Shown here: positions 7,500 to 14,427 of the stretch, piece after piece | Position numbering within the stretch: position 1 is the stretch's first letter | Layout: every line of letters begins with the position of its first letter | Assembly: GCA_049522565.1 (NCBI GenBank) | Contig: JBEKNT010000079.1 | Location: 1-32,519 of the forward strand | DNA from: JASHVB01 sp049522565 | GTDB lineage: Bacteria; Pseudomonadota; Alphaproteobacteria; Acetobacterales; Acetobacteraceae | Length of the DNA: 32,519 bases | Direction of reading: 5' to 3' | Translations under genes and position numbers: made by a program | The notes under the pieces: generated by a model | Seen by the model: only the letters and a program-made list of their open reading frames with translations | Told to the model about the DNA's origin: nothing | Databases searched by the model: none

Positions 7500-8438
7500 T
7501 CATGCGGTGGGTCGCCACGTGGCGTCGGCGATGGCGATGCGCGCCGGGATCAGGCCCAGGCGGTAAAACCGGTCGGCGACCTGCTGCTGCTGCGCGACGA
7601 TCTCGTCGGTGACCGGCCCGATCGCGTAGATCGATCGCGCCACCGCGCGTTGCATCGCGTCCAGCGGCACCCCGGTGCCATCGGCCAACAACTGCGCCAC
7701 CTCGGGGCGATGCGCGTTCGACCAGGCGGCGACCTTGCCCAGTTCATCGATCACCGCCTCGATGACGGCGGCGTTGGCCTGCACGTAGCGGCGACTGGAC
7801 AGATAGAACGAGTTCTGTGGCGCGATGTCGCGCGACGTTGCGAGAACCCGTACGCCGGGCTGCACCTCGGCGATGGCATAGTAGGGATCCCAGATCGCCC
7901 ACGCATCGACATTGCCGCGCGCGAAGGCGGCGGCCGCATCGGCGGGAGCGAGCTGAATCGGCTGGATGTCGGCGAAGGCCAGGCCGGCCTTCTCCAGTGC
8001 CGCAACGGTCAGGTTATGCGCCGCGGAGCCACGCGCGAAGGCGACGGGCTTGCCCTTCAGATCCGCCAGGGTCTGCAAGGTCGAGCCGGGCGGCAGCAGG
8101 ATCGCGGCGCTGGCACTGCCGGCGCGCATCACCGCGACATAGAGCAGATCGGCATGCGCCGCCTGGGCAAAGATCGGCGGGGTGTCGCCGACGGTACCGA
8201 AATCCAGGCTGCCGAGGCGCAGCGCTTCCAGCATCGGCGGACCGAAGGAGAACTCGGTCCAGCTTACCGATACGCCCAGCGGACGCAGGCGGTTCTCGAT
8301 GTACTGTTGCTGTTTGGCAACGAGAAGGATGCCGCTCTTTTGGTAGCCGATGCGCAGTTGCCGCGGCGGTTCGGCGTGCGCCACGGATGCCGTGGCGATC
8401 ACCGGAATGCTGCGGAGCAGCGTGCGGCGGGTAATCAT
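7500..8438 (-). CDS. Aliphatic sulfonate-binding protein SsuA, copy 2
   Basis: This is a second sulfonate-binding protein of 312 residues. It starts at 8438 (MITRRTLLRSIPVIATASVAHA) behind a CGAGG site, and the signal peptide ends near AHA-EPP. Conserved blocks are LRIGYQKSGILLVAKQQ, FSFGPPMLEALRL, GTVGDTPPIFAQAAHADLL, KGKPVAFARGSAAHNLTVAALEKAGL and WAIWDPYYAIAEVQPGVRVLA. It shares most of these with the neighbour at 6529-7473, consistent with tandem duplication and divergence. Only one permease/ATPase pair is in the operon, so both probably feed SsuBC. Taurine or another sulfonate is a possible ligand, but the sequence does not decide it. Confidence 0.9.
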   Translation of the reverse strand: MITRRTLLRSIPVIATASVAHAEPPRQLRIGYQKSGILLVAKQQQYIENRLRPLGVSVSWTEFSFGPPMLEALRLGSLDFGTVGDTPPIFAQAAHADLLYVAVMRAGSASAAILLPPGSTLQTLADLKGKPVAFARGSAAHNLTVAALEKAGLAFADIQPIQLAPADAAAAFARGNVDAWAIWDPYYAIAEVQPGVRVLATSRDIAPQNSFYLSSRRYVQANAAVIEAVIDELGKVAAWSNAHRPEVAQLLADGTGVPLDAMQRAVARSIYAIGPVTDEIVAQQQQVADRFYRLGLIPARIAIADATWRPTA

Positions 8439-8475
8439 CGAACGCCTCGCGTGGCGTTGGTGTTCGGTCGTGCGG

Positions 8476-9381
8476 TCATGCGAACGCTCTGGCCCGGCGT
8501 GCCGCGGGTTCGTCGCCCGGCCAGATCGGCAGCGCGAGATGCCCGGGTCGTACGAAGTGCTCCACACGGTGCAGGACCAGCGAACGGAGGGGTTGACCTG
8601 CGCCATCGTCATCCAGCGCCTGGAGCAAGGCGCGCCGGGCGCTTGCCAGGTGCGGATCGGCCGGACGACGGGGAAAGCCATCATCGAGCGCGAGGTCCAG
8701 TTCGATGCGTGCGGGCCGCGCGCCGAGCACGATGACTCGCGTGGCGACCGCCAGCGCCTCGTCTTGGTCGCTGGTGGCCAATAGCGCGGTGAAGCCGGAG
8801 CGCTGCCGTAGCGACACCAGGTCGCCTTGAATGGTGGCGCGCGTTATCGGGTCGAGCCGGGCGAACGGATCATCCAACAACAGCAGATGGGGATCGTTTA
8901 CCAGGGCGGTTGCCAGAGAAACGCGTTGCGCGGTGCCCGCGGTCAACTCGCGCGGGCAGGCGCCGGCGAACCGATCCAATCCGAGCAATCGTAGTGCGTG
9001 ATCGGCGTCTGGTGTCGCTTGATCCTCGGCGCCACGCCGGGGATTCCGCGCGGCGGTGACCTGCGCGTGCACCGTGCTGGACGCGGAGAGCCCGGGAGCG
9101 CGCGACAACACCATATGCGGTGCGGCGGCGGCGGTTGCCGCGCCATCGAGCAGGATCGTGCCGCACGACGGACGTTCGAGCCCGGCGATCAGCCGCAGCA
9201 GGGTGGATTTGCCGCAGCCGCGCGGCCCGAGCAGGGCGACCAGCTCGCCGGATTCAATTCGTAGATTGAGTTGCGCCAGGATCGGCAGGCGATTGCCATT
9301 GCCCTCGACCGTGTGACTGACCTGGAACAGATCGAGTGCGGTGCCAGGGACGCGGTCAGACCCTGTATATCGTGTGCTCAT
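8476..9381 (-). CDS. Degenerate NitT/TauT-type ABC ATPase-like protein, first gene of the ssu operon
   Basis: This 301-residue protein has the ABC ATPase fold and a good Walker A (GPRGCGKST, 52-60). The other catalytic positions are changed. The Q-loop reads MVLSRAPGL with no Gln. The signature is LTAGT instead of LSGGQ. Walker B is LLLLDDP, with Asp171 where the catalytic Glu should be. The H-loop is ATSDQDEA, with Ser204 for His. The frame is open and the start at 9381 has GGGAGG eight bases upstream, so it is probably expressed. About 50 residues after the ATPase core are poorly conserved. It could be a non-hydrolysing half of a heterodimer with SsuB, a regulator, or a decaying duplicate. 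Confidence 0.85.
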   Translation of the reverse strand: MSTRYTGSDRVPGTALDLFQVSHTVEGNGNRLPILAQLNLRIESGELVALLGPRGCGKSTLLRLIAGLERPSCGTILLDGAATAAAAPHMVLSRAPGLSASSTVHAQVTAARNPRRGAEDQATPDADHALRLLGLDRFAGACPRELTAGTAQRVSLATALVNDPHLLLLDDPFARLDPITRATIQGDLVSLRQRSGFTALLATSDQDEALAVATRVIVLGARPARIELDLALDDGFPRRPADPHLASARRALLQALDDDGAGQPLRSLVLHRVEHFVRPGHLALPIWPGDEPAARRARAFA

Positions 9382-9688
9382 CCGATTGCCTCCCGTGACG
9401 CGGTTTGCCGGTGTCGGATTCAATTCATATTTCACAGATAGGAATAATGGGCAATGTCGGTGCGCCGAGTCAACCGAAAAATCGCTCCCGGCCGCAAAAG
9501 GTCGGAACCTGTCCGGTCGCGCATGCGCCGAGCCAGTCAGCCCCGCCAGGGTCAATGCCTGATGCTGGCGCGGCGACTGGTTTGCGGCCGGGAGTACGCT
9601 GCCGGTTGGCAGCAGGGCGCGATGCGACACCGCGCCGCCCGGGGCACGTCGCCTCATGGTACGGTGGCTTTGCGACGCCGGAGGACGG
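9382..9688. other. Intergenic region upstream of the ssu-cys operon
   Basis: The operon-proximal part (9382-9460) holds the leader and an AT-rich promoter-like block. From about 9461 to 9688 the sequence returns to high GC and I see no credible gene, hairpin terminator or repeat. Plus-strand open frames here (for example 9405-9692) lack ribosome-binding sites and family features. Confidence 0.55.
9426..9455 (-). promoter_or_regulatory. Predicted promoter/operator of the ssu-cys operon
   Basis: On the minus strand this 30-mer reads ATTGCCCATTATTCCTATCT+GTGAAATATG. It matches the 30-mer at 11355-11384 at 23 of 30 ungapped positions. A TTGCCC -35-like hexamer is followed after 17 bp by AATATG. 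The patch is sharply AT-rich against its surroundings and lies 45-74 bases upstream of the first start codon of the operon. Confidence 0.6.
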
Positions 9689-9919
9689 CTAGGCGACGCT
9701 GCGCAGGACCGGCGGTGTCGGCGGCGTGCCGCGCGCGGCCAGGCTGCCGTTCAAATAGAGACGGCGCGCCAGGCGCTGCACCTCGGCGAGCGTCGGCCAG
9801 ATCGTCTGGTCGAGTTCCTCGAGGCGCATGTTGGTGGCGATGAAACGATAGCCTTGGTCGAGGCGGACGGCGGCTCCGACGAACACGCCGTCGATGTCGA
9901 TGGGGTGGGATTGCAGCAT
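9689..9919 (-). CDS. Small conserved-looking protein of unknown function
   Basis: This is a 76-residue protein from the ATG at 9919 (MLQSHPIDIDGVFVGAAVRL), which has GGAG about ten bases upstream. The frame is open to 10000, but the added residues are low-complexity. The sequence looks like a real compact protein (GYRFIATNMRLEELDQTIWP, then LAEVQRLARRLYLNGSL). It has no Cys, no signal peptide and no membrane segment, so it is probably cytoplasmic. I recall similar small proteins in Acetobacteraceae but cannot assign a family. Its position next to the ssu operon, same strand, and an AT-rich upstream region sharing an ATTGCATATTC motif hint at a sulfur-related role; this is inference. Confidence 0.65.
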   Translation of the reverse strand: MLQSHPIDIDGVFVGAAVRLDQGYRFIATNMRLEELDQTIWPTLAEVQRLARRLYLNGSLAARGTPPTPPVLRSVA

Positions 9920-9942
9920 GGATCCATGCTCCGAAAATTGGC

Positions 9943-10128
9943 TCAGGCGGATGCCTGGCGATGGTGCGGTGGTGCGGCCTGGCCGGCGTCGCGGCGACAT
10001 CGCGGCGACGCGGCGCGCGTACAGCGCATGCGGTGCGGCGTCGGCAGCGCCGGCCGGTCATGCCGCGGTGCCGGGGGCGACGCGGCGGCGCGGGCGGTGA
10101 CGGGCAGGGTGGCGGCGCGGGGAGCCAT
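9943..10128 (-). CDS. Possible 61-residue Ala/Arg/Pro-rich leader ORF
   Basis: A frame from the ATG at 10128 (MAPRAATLPVTARAAASPPA) to 9943 follows a GAGGA sequence and lies between an AT-rich promoter-like patch and the 76-residue gene. The composition is low-complexity, as expected by chance at this GC content, and no family is recognised. It may be a translated leader or simply untranslated DNA. Confidence 0.2.
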   Translation of the reverse strand: MAPRAATLPVTARAAASPPAPRHDRPALPTPHRMRCTRAASPRCRRDAGQAAPPHHRQASA

Positions 10129-10179
10129 GGCGATCCTCGGCTGGTGATCCGGGGTGGGCACCGCGATTGGTGGCCCGAG

Positions 10180-10250
10180 AGGATAAGAGAATATGTTTTC
10201 TTGAATATGCAATATGCGGCGTGAAAAAAGATTATTTTTCTATTCGTGTG
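10180..10250 (-). promoter_or_regulatory. AT-rich promoter-like patch upstream of the small protein
   Basis: It stands out in GC-rich DNA. AATATG occurs three times on the plus strand (10191, 10204 and 10211 area). The minus strand contains ATTGCATATTC (10213 to 10203), which resembles the ATTGCCCATATTC start of the block at 11355, with two bases missing. No precise -10/-35 assignment is made. Confidence 0.4.
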
Positions 10251-10536
10251 GCTTTCGCGGGAAGACCACGCTGATGTCGCACTGCAGGAGAGACGCAAGT
10301 CGGCCGCGTCCGAGGCACCACCGTGGCGATGGGTGCCGGGGATGCAAAATGGCGGGCGTGCGACGATGGTCGCGCCTCCCCGTCATGGCGGACCGCCCTA
10401 GGTCAAATGCCCGGGGGCGCCGTGACCGGAGCGCGATGATGAGGTCGTCGTGACGGAGAGTGTCTGACGCGGGACTACGGCGGCGTCGGTGAAACAGCCG
10501 CGGCGATCCTCATGGTTCGGCCGCATGGCCAACCCC

Positions 10537-10617
10537 GTCATTGCGAGCGAAGCGAAGCAATCTGCCACGGACATTGGTGCGACTTCCCGCGGGAGATTGC
10601 TTCGCTTCGCTCGCAAG
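10537..10617. repeat. Palindromic element (type C, GTCATTGCGAGCGAAGCGAAG family)
   Basis: The left arm is GTCATTGCGAGCGAAGCGAA then GCAATCT. The right arm is AGATTGCTTCGCTTCGCTCG then CAA. The arms are nearly perfect inverted copies around about 30 bp. The expected right end (...CGCTCGCAATGAC) is interrupted after CGCTCGCA by the type D sequence, and GCAATGAC appears only at 10721-10728. This type of repeat is widespread between genes in many proteobacteria. Confidence 0.85.
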
Positions 10618-10620
10618 AAA

Positions 10621-10728
10621 CAACTCCCCCTCCCTCAAGGGGAGGGGGAGCCTTCTCGGCCCGGCGACCTCCACAGTTTCATTCAGGGCGGGTCGGCTGC
10701 CGCCGGCCCGTGGTCAACGCGCAATGAC
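10621..10728 (-). repeat. Type D repeat element, copy 1
   Basis: Read on the minus strand, this begins GTCATTGCGCGTTGACCACG and continues through CCGGCGGCAGCCGACC, then ATGAAACTG, to a hairpin GGCTCCCCCTCCCCTTGAGG+GAGGGGGAG. The copy at 31072-31180 on the plus strand has the same blocks in the same order. The two are about four-fifths identical by eye. Confidence 0.8.
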
Positions 10729-10791
10729 ACCGAAAAGGCGAGCCCGCAACGACACCGCAACGGCCGGTCTCGAAGCACCAGAGTCCGAATC

Positions 10792-11271
10792 CTACGCCGT
10801 CTGCTTCGCCGCGCGCTGGCGCCCGGGAACAGCGGCAGCACGCTTCGCCTTTGGCGGCGCGGTGACCATGCTCGCCAGCGAGCAATTCTCCAGCACCGCC
10901 GCCACCGCGTCGCGCGTCCGGCGCATCAGCGGTTGCAGACGGCATGACTTCATGTCGACGCAATCGGCGCAGGGACGAAACCGCGTCACGCTGGCGCAGG
11001 GCGTCAACGCCAATGGCCCATCGACGATGCGAATGATGTCGGCGACCGAGATCGCCGCCGGATCGCGCATCAGCCGGTACCCGCCATGGGCGCCCCGGCG
11101 GCTTTCCACAATGCCGTGATCGCGCAACTGCACCAGGATCGCTTCCAGGAACTTGCGGGGAATGTGCTCCTGTTCGGCGACCTCGGCGGTCTGCACCCAA
11201 TCTTCGGTCTTGGGTCGTTCGGCGAGGCGAATCGCCGCACGCACCGCATATTTCGCCTTGCTGGACAGCAT
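10792..11271 (-). CDS. Rrf2-family transcriptional regulator with a Cys cluster
   Basis: This 159-residue winged-helix regulator starts at 11271 behind a strong AGGAGGG site. The N-terminus MLSSKAKYAVRAAIRLAE, PRKFLEAILVQLRDHGIVES and RRGAHGGYRLMRDP are diagnostic of Rrf2 proteins. Four Cys follow near residues 92-110 with spacing C-X8-C-X2-C-X5-C (PCASVTRFRPCADCVDMKSC). Comparable Cys in IscR, NsrR and RirA bind an Fe-S cluster, so this protein may sense Fe-S status, redox or sulfur supply. The gene is divergent from the FAD protein at 11402, and the shared promoter block at 11355 and 9426 suggests a sulfur regulon. The ligand is unknown. Confidence 0.9.
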   Translation of the reverse strand: MLSSKAKYAVRAAIRLAERPKTEDWVQTAEVAEQEHIPRKFLEAILVQLRDHGIVESRRGAHGGYRLMRDPAAISVADIIRIVDGPLALTPCASVTRFRPCADCVDMKSCRLQPLMRRTRDAVAAVLENCSLASMVTAPPKAKRAAAVPGRQRAAKQTA

Positions 11272-11354
11272 GGCGCCCTCCTGCCGCCTGCCACGCGCAG
11301 GGTCAAGGTCCGCCCGATCCGCGGCGGCGATTCTCGTTGACTCGCGTGCCTTCT

Positions 11355-11393
11355 ATTGCCCATATTCCCTATCGATAATATATGTAATATGGG
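11355..11393 (+). promoter_or_regulatory. Promoter/operator of the FAD gene, probable Rrf2 target
   Basis: CCCATATT (11359-11366) and AATATGGG (11386-11393) form a perfect 8-bp inverted repeat with a 19-bp spacer, and an inner ATATT/AATAT pair is nested inside. TTGCCC is followed after 17 bp by TATATG, a plausible -35/-10. The first 30 bp match 9426-9455 on the other strand at 23 positions. The right arm runs into the GGGAG ribosome-binding site of the gene starting at 11402. Confidence 0.65.
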
Positions 11394-11401
11394 AGAGCGC
11401 C

Positions 11402-12814
11402 ATGGCCGACACGTCGATCGCGGTTATCGGGGGCGGGTTCACCGGTTCGCTGCTGGCGATCCACCTGCTGCGCAAGGCCCCACCCGGCACGCGCGTGCAC
11501 CTGTTGGACCGCTCCGGCCGGTTCGGTTCGGGTCTCGCCTACGGCACCCAGCATGCCGGACACCTGCTCAACGCGCCGGCCGGGAGAATGAGCGCCTTCG
11601 CGGATCGGCCGCGCAATTTCCTGAACTGGCTGGGACGCCGATCGGACCAGGTCCTGGCCGGCGTGGTGCCGGTGGAGGGCGCCTTCGTCCCGCGCCACCT
11701 CTATGGCGCCTATCTGCGCGATCTACTGCTCGACGCCCTGTGCGGCGCGGCGCCGGATACGCTGGTCCTGCGGCACGATGACGTGGTGGCACTCGACGAA
11801 GAGGGCGCGCGGCTCACCCTGCATCTCGCGTCCGGCGAGCGCCTGCCTGTCGATGCCGCGGTCGTGGCGGGCGGCAATTTTCCCGCGGTGCCGGTGCTGT
11901 CCACCGATGCGGCGTTCCGCAGGTCACGGCGATGGCGGCCCGATCCGTGGGCGAATGACGCGCTGCGCGGGCTGGATCCCACAGCACCGGTGCTGCTGAT
12001 CGGCACCGGGCTGACCATGGTGGATTCGACGGTCTCGTTGCTGGCGCAAGGACATGTCGGTCCGATCCACGCGCTGTCGCGCCACGGGCTTTTGCCGCTG
12101 GCGCATGCCGCGGTGCCCGCCGCGGTGCCGCCACCGCCGCACGGCCTTCCCACCACCTTGCGCGCCCTGACCCGGCTGTTGCGACAACAGGCGCACCGCG
12201 CCGTTGCGGAGGGAAAACCCTGGCAGAGCGTGGTCGATGCGCTGCGGCCGGTCACCCAGGAGCTATGGCAGACGATGCCACTGGAGGATCGCGCGCGCTT
12301 CCTGCGCCATGTGCGCCCGTGGTGGGATGTGCATCGGCATCGCATGGCGCCGGCGGTGGCAACGCAGATCGAGGGGGCGCTCGCACGCCGGCAGTTGCGC
12401 GTGCATGCCGGACGCGTCATCGGCTGCAAGCTGGCAGGCGAGGGGGTGGACGTACAGTTTCGCCCGCGCGGCGGCGGCGATCCCGTCGCGCTGCATATCG
12501 CCCGCGTGGTCAATTGCTGCGGGCTGGCGCCCGATATCACCAAGGTGGCCGATCCGCTGTTGCAGTCATTGCTGGGCGGTGGCATCGCGCGTCCCGATCC
12601 GTTGCGCCTGGGGTTGGACGTGACCTCCAAGGGGGCGCTGCGCGATCGGGACGGCATGGCATCCGAGCGGCTGTTCGCGGTCGGTACGCTGACCAGGGGC
12701 GTATTCTGGGAAGTGACGGCGGTGCCGGACTTGCGTCACCGGTGCGAGGCGGTCGCGCGGCACCTGGGGTTGCAGCTACAGCCCGCGATACGGCGGGTGA
12801 AGGCGCTGGTCTAA
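11402..12814 (+). CDS. FAD/NAD(P)-binding protein (NAD_binding_9-like)
   Basis: This is a 470-residue putative flavoprotein. The ATG at 11402 follows GGGAG; the longer open frame upstream lies within the Rrf2 gene. A Rossmann FAD site opens the protein (SIAVIGGGFTGSLLAIHLL), followed by FGSGLAYGTQHAGHLLNAPAGRMSAF, a pattern typical of the PF13454-type group. A second dinucleotide site is VLLIGTGLTMVDSTVSLL (about residue 197-214). The C-terminus RLFAVGTLTRGVFWEVTAVPDLRHRCEAVA is also typical. The substrate is unknown. Divergence from an Rrf2 gene and a promoter shared with the ssu operon suggest a role in sulfur metabolism or redox support. Confidence 0.85.
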   Translation: MADTSIAVIGGGFTGSLLAIHLLRKAPPGTRVHLLDRSGRFGSGLAYGTQHAGHLLNAPAGRMSAFADRPRNFLNWLGRRSDQVLAGVVPVEGAFVPRHLYGAYLRDLLLDALCGAAPDTLVLRHDDVVALDEEGARLTLHLASGERLPVDAAVVAGGNFPAVPVLSTDAAFRRSRRWRPDPWANDALRGLDPTAPVLLIGTGLTMVDSTVSLLAQGHVGPIHALSRHGLLPLAHAAVPAAVPPPPHGLPTTLRALTRLLRQQAHRAVAEGKPWQSVVDALRPVTQELWQTMPLEDRARFLRHVRPWWDVHRHRMAPAVATQIEGALARRQLRVHAGRVIGCKLAGEGVDVQFRPRGGGDPVALHIARVVNCCGLAPDITKVADPLLQSLLGGGIARPDPLRLGLDVTSKGALRDRDGMASERLFAVGTLTRGVFWEVTAVPDLRHRCEAVARHLGLQLQPAIRRVKALV

Positions 12815-12815
12815 G

Positions 12816-12942
12816 GGACCGTCCGGGAACAACCGAGTCAGTTGCCGGCGGATCGCAACCTCCGTGTCATGGCCGGCGCAGGCCGGCCATTACACCGAGG
12901 TTGCAGCGCGATAAATTGGAGCACTTGTTCCCGGACGGTACC
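12816..12942. repeat. Nested palindromic element after the FAD gene
   Basis: Outer arms GGACCGTCCGGGAACAA (from 12816) and TTGTTCCCGGACGGTACC (12925-12942) pair almost completely. Inside, GCAACCTCCGTGTCATGGCC pairs with GGCCATTACACCGAGGTTGC. The inner part resembles the type B core (GTCATGGCCGGC). It starts two bases after the FAD gene's stop and could act as a transcript-end structure, but there is no T-run. Confidence 0.75.
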
Positions 12943-13011
12943 AAACAATACGCGGTCGCGCAGATCGTCGGCCCGCCCCCGTTCCGATTTCGCACGCACG
13001 GCGCTGCTGCC

Positions 13012-14427
13012 TCACCGCGGCAGAAACACGCTGGCACGCAACCCGCCCGGACCTGCGCTGTCAGCCGCCCTCGGACGGTTCACCAGCGTAATTTCGCCGC
13101 CATGCGCCTGTACGATCGACAACGCGATCGATAGCCCGAGTCCGGTCCCGCCAGTCTCCCGGCTGCGCGATTGCTCCAACCGGTGGAACGGCTCGAACAC
13201 GCATTGCAGTTCCGCATCGGGAATGCCGGGGCCGTCGTCGTCGATATCGATTCTGACGGTTGACGCCGACGCGTCGATCGCAACGCGGGCCGTCGTGCCG
13301 TATTTCACGGCGTTGTCGATCAGGTTGACGAGGGCGCGCCGCAGCGCGCCGGGCTGGCACTCCAGCAGGACCGGTTCGGCCGGCGCCATCGTCACCGGCA
13401 GGCCGGCATCCGCCATGTCGTCCACGATCGACGCGACGAGCGCGATCAGGTCGGTGCGCCGCCAGGTCTCCGTCGTGGCCTGGTCGCGCGCGAAGCTCAG
13501 CGAGGCGCCGATCATCGCGTCCAGTTCGCCGATCGTTGCCAGCATGCGCTCGCGCTCCTCCGCCTCCTGAAGATTTTCGGTGCGCAGCCGCAGCAGGGTG
13601 AGCGGGGTGCGCAGATCGTGCGACAGCGCGGCGAGCATGCGCGTGCGGTTGTCCAGCAGCCGCCGGATCCGCTGCTGCATCTGATTGAACGACTGTGCGG
13701 CCTGGCGCATCTCGCGCGTGCCGGCCTCGGTGACAGGAGGCGCGTTGACGTCGCGCCCCAACCGTTCGGCGGCGCGTGCGATCATCCCGAGCGGCGCGGT
13801 CACCCGCCCGACCGCCCAGACCGAGGCCAGCACCACGATCACGGCCATGACAGCCAGAGCGGCGATGAACGGCCAGGGGGCCGACGGTCCGGCATTTGGC
13901 AGCGCGGCGACGAAGGACAGCCACTGCCCGTCGGAGAGCTGAATGGCGGCCTCCAGCCCGCGCACGCCGCCCGGAACGGTCATCCATGGCGGGCCGCCCA
14001 TCGGCATGCCACCCATCGGCATGTGGTGGGCAAAGCCCAGGGTTGGCGGACCCGCGGCGGATACCGCAACATGCAGTCGCTCCGCCAGCGTCGCGGGCAA
14101 TTGCCCGGCGAGATAGCGCTGGATTGGCTGGGAGTCGGCGTCGGCCCCAGCCGTGGCAAATGCCGGTGGTTGCGGCGACAAGGTGACTTGCAGGGTTGGG
14201 TCGCTCGCCGCAGCAACGATGCGGCTGCGCCAGGCCGCGGGCGCCTCATCGACCAGCCGGGCCAGGTTGGCGATGCGCTGCGTCGCTGCGTAGCCGCCGA
14301 TCGCCCGCACTGCCTGCGCGCGGTCGGAGGCATAGATCAGCGTGCCGACAAGATGCGACACCAGCAGGCCAGCCAGCAGGATCAGCACCATCTGGCCGAA
14401 CAATGTGCGCGGCAGCCAGCGCGTCAC
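13012..14427 (-). CDS. Two-component sensor histidine kinase, His/Met-rich periplasmic domain
   Basis: This 471-residue membrane kinase starts with a GTG at 14427 whose GTGA overlaps the response-regulator stop. Membrane segments lie at about 11-31 and 185-205, enclosing a roughly 150-residue periplasmic domain. A HAMP region follows, then the phospho-accepting His270 in LSHDLRTPL. The ATPase domain has the N box NLIDNAVKYG (368-377), G1 DDGPGIP (397-403) and G2 GGTGLGLSIA (426-435). The periplasmic part contains HHMPMGGMPMGGPPWM (134-149), which could bind copper or another soft metal. The divergent target gene also encodes a Met-rich protein, so metal or envelope stress is a likely signal; this is inference. 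Confidence 0.93.
   Translation of the reverse strand: MTRWLPRTLFGQMVLILLAGLLVSHLVGTLIYASDRAQAVRAIGGYAATQRIANLARLVDEAPAAWRSRIVAAASDPTLQVTLSPQPPAFATAGADADSQPIQRYLAGQLPATLAERLHVAVSAAGPPTLGFAHHMPMGGMPMGGPPWMTVPGGVRGLEAAIQLSDGQWLSFVAALPNAGPSAPWPFIAALAVMAVIVVLASVWAVGRVTAPLGMIARAAERLGRDVNAPPVTEAGTREMRQAAQSFNQMQQRIRRLLDNRTRMLAALSHDLRTPLTLLRLRTENLQEAEERERMLATIGELDAMIGASLSFARDQATTETWRRTDLIALVASIVDDMADAGLPVTMAPAEPVLLECQPGALRRALVNLIDNAVKYGTTARVAIDASASTVRIDIDDDGPGIPDAELQCVFEPFHRLEQSRSRETGGTGLGLSIALSIVQAHGGEITLVNRPRAADSAGPGGLRASVFLPR

Larger units (their letters stand above)
9920..10791. other. 872-bp mostly non-coding region with promoter-like patch and stacked repeats
   Basis: From right to left on the minus strand it holds the end of the Rrf2 gene region, a type D element (10621-10728), a type C palindrome (10537-10617), GC-rich DNA with nothing recognisable (about 10260-10535), an AT-rich patch (10180-10250) and the doubtful leader ORF. 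Open frames over the repeats encode the MRAKRSNLPR-type peptides that come from the repeat sequence itself. Confidence 0.7.

Noticed and set aside
9454..9843. Plus-strand frame of 129 codons over the ssu upstream region
   Set aside because: It is Arg/Ala-rich, lacks a ribosome-binding site and overlaps the better-supported small minus-strand gene.
10398..10727. Small open frames with MRAKRSNLPR-type products on both strands
   Set aside because: The peptide comes from the type C palindrome itself, so it is repeat-derived and not a gene.
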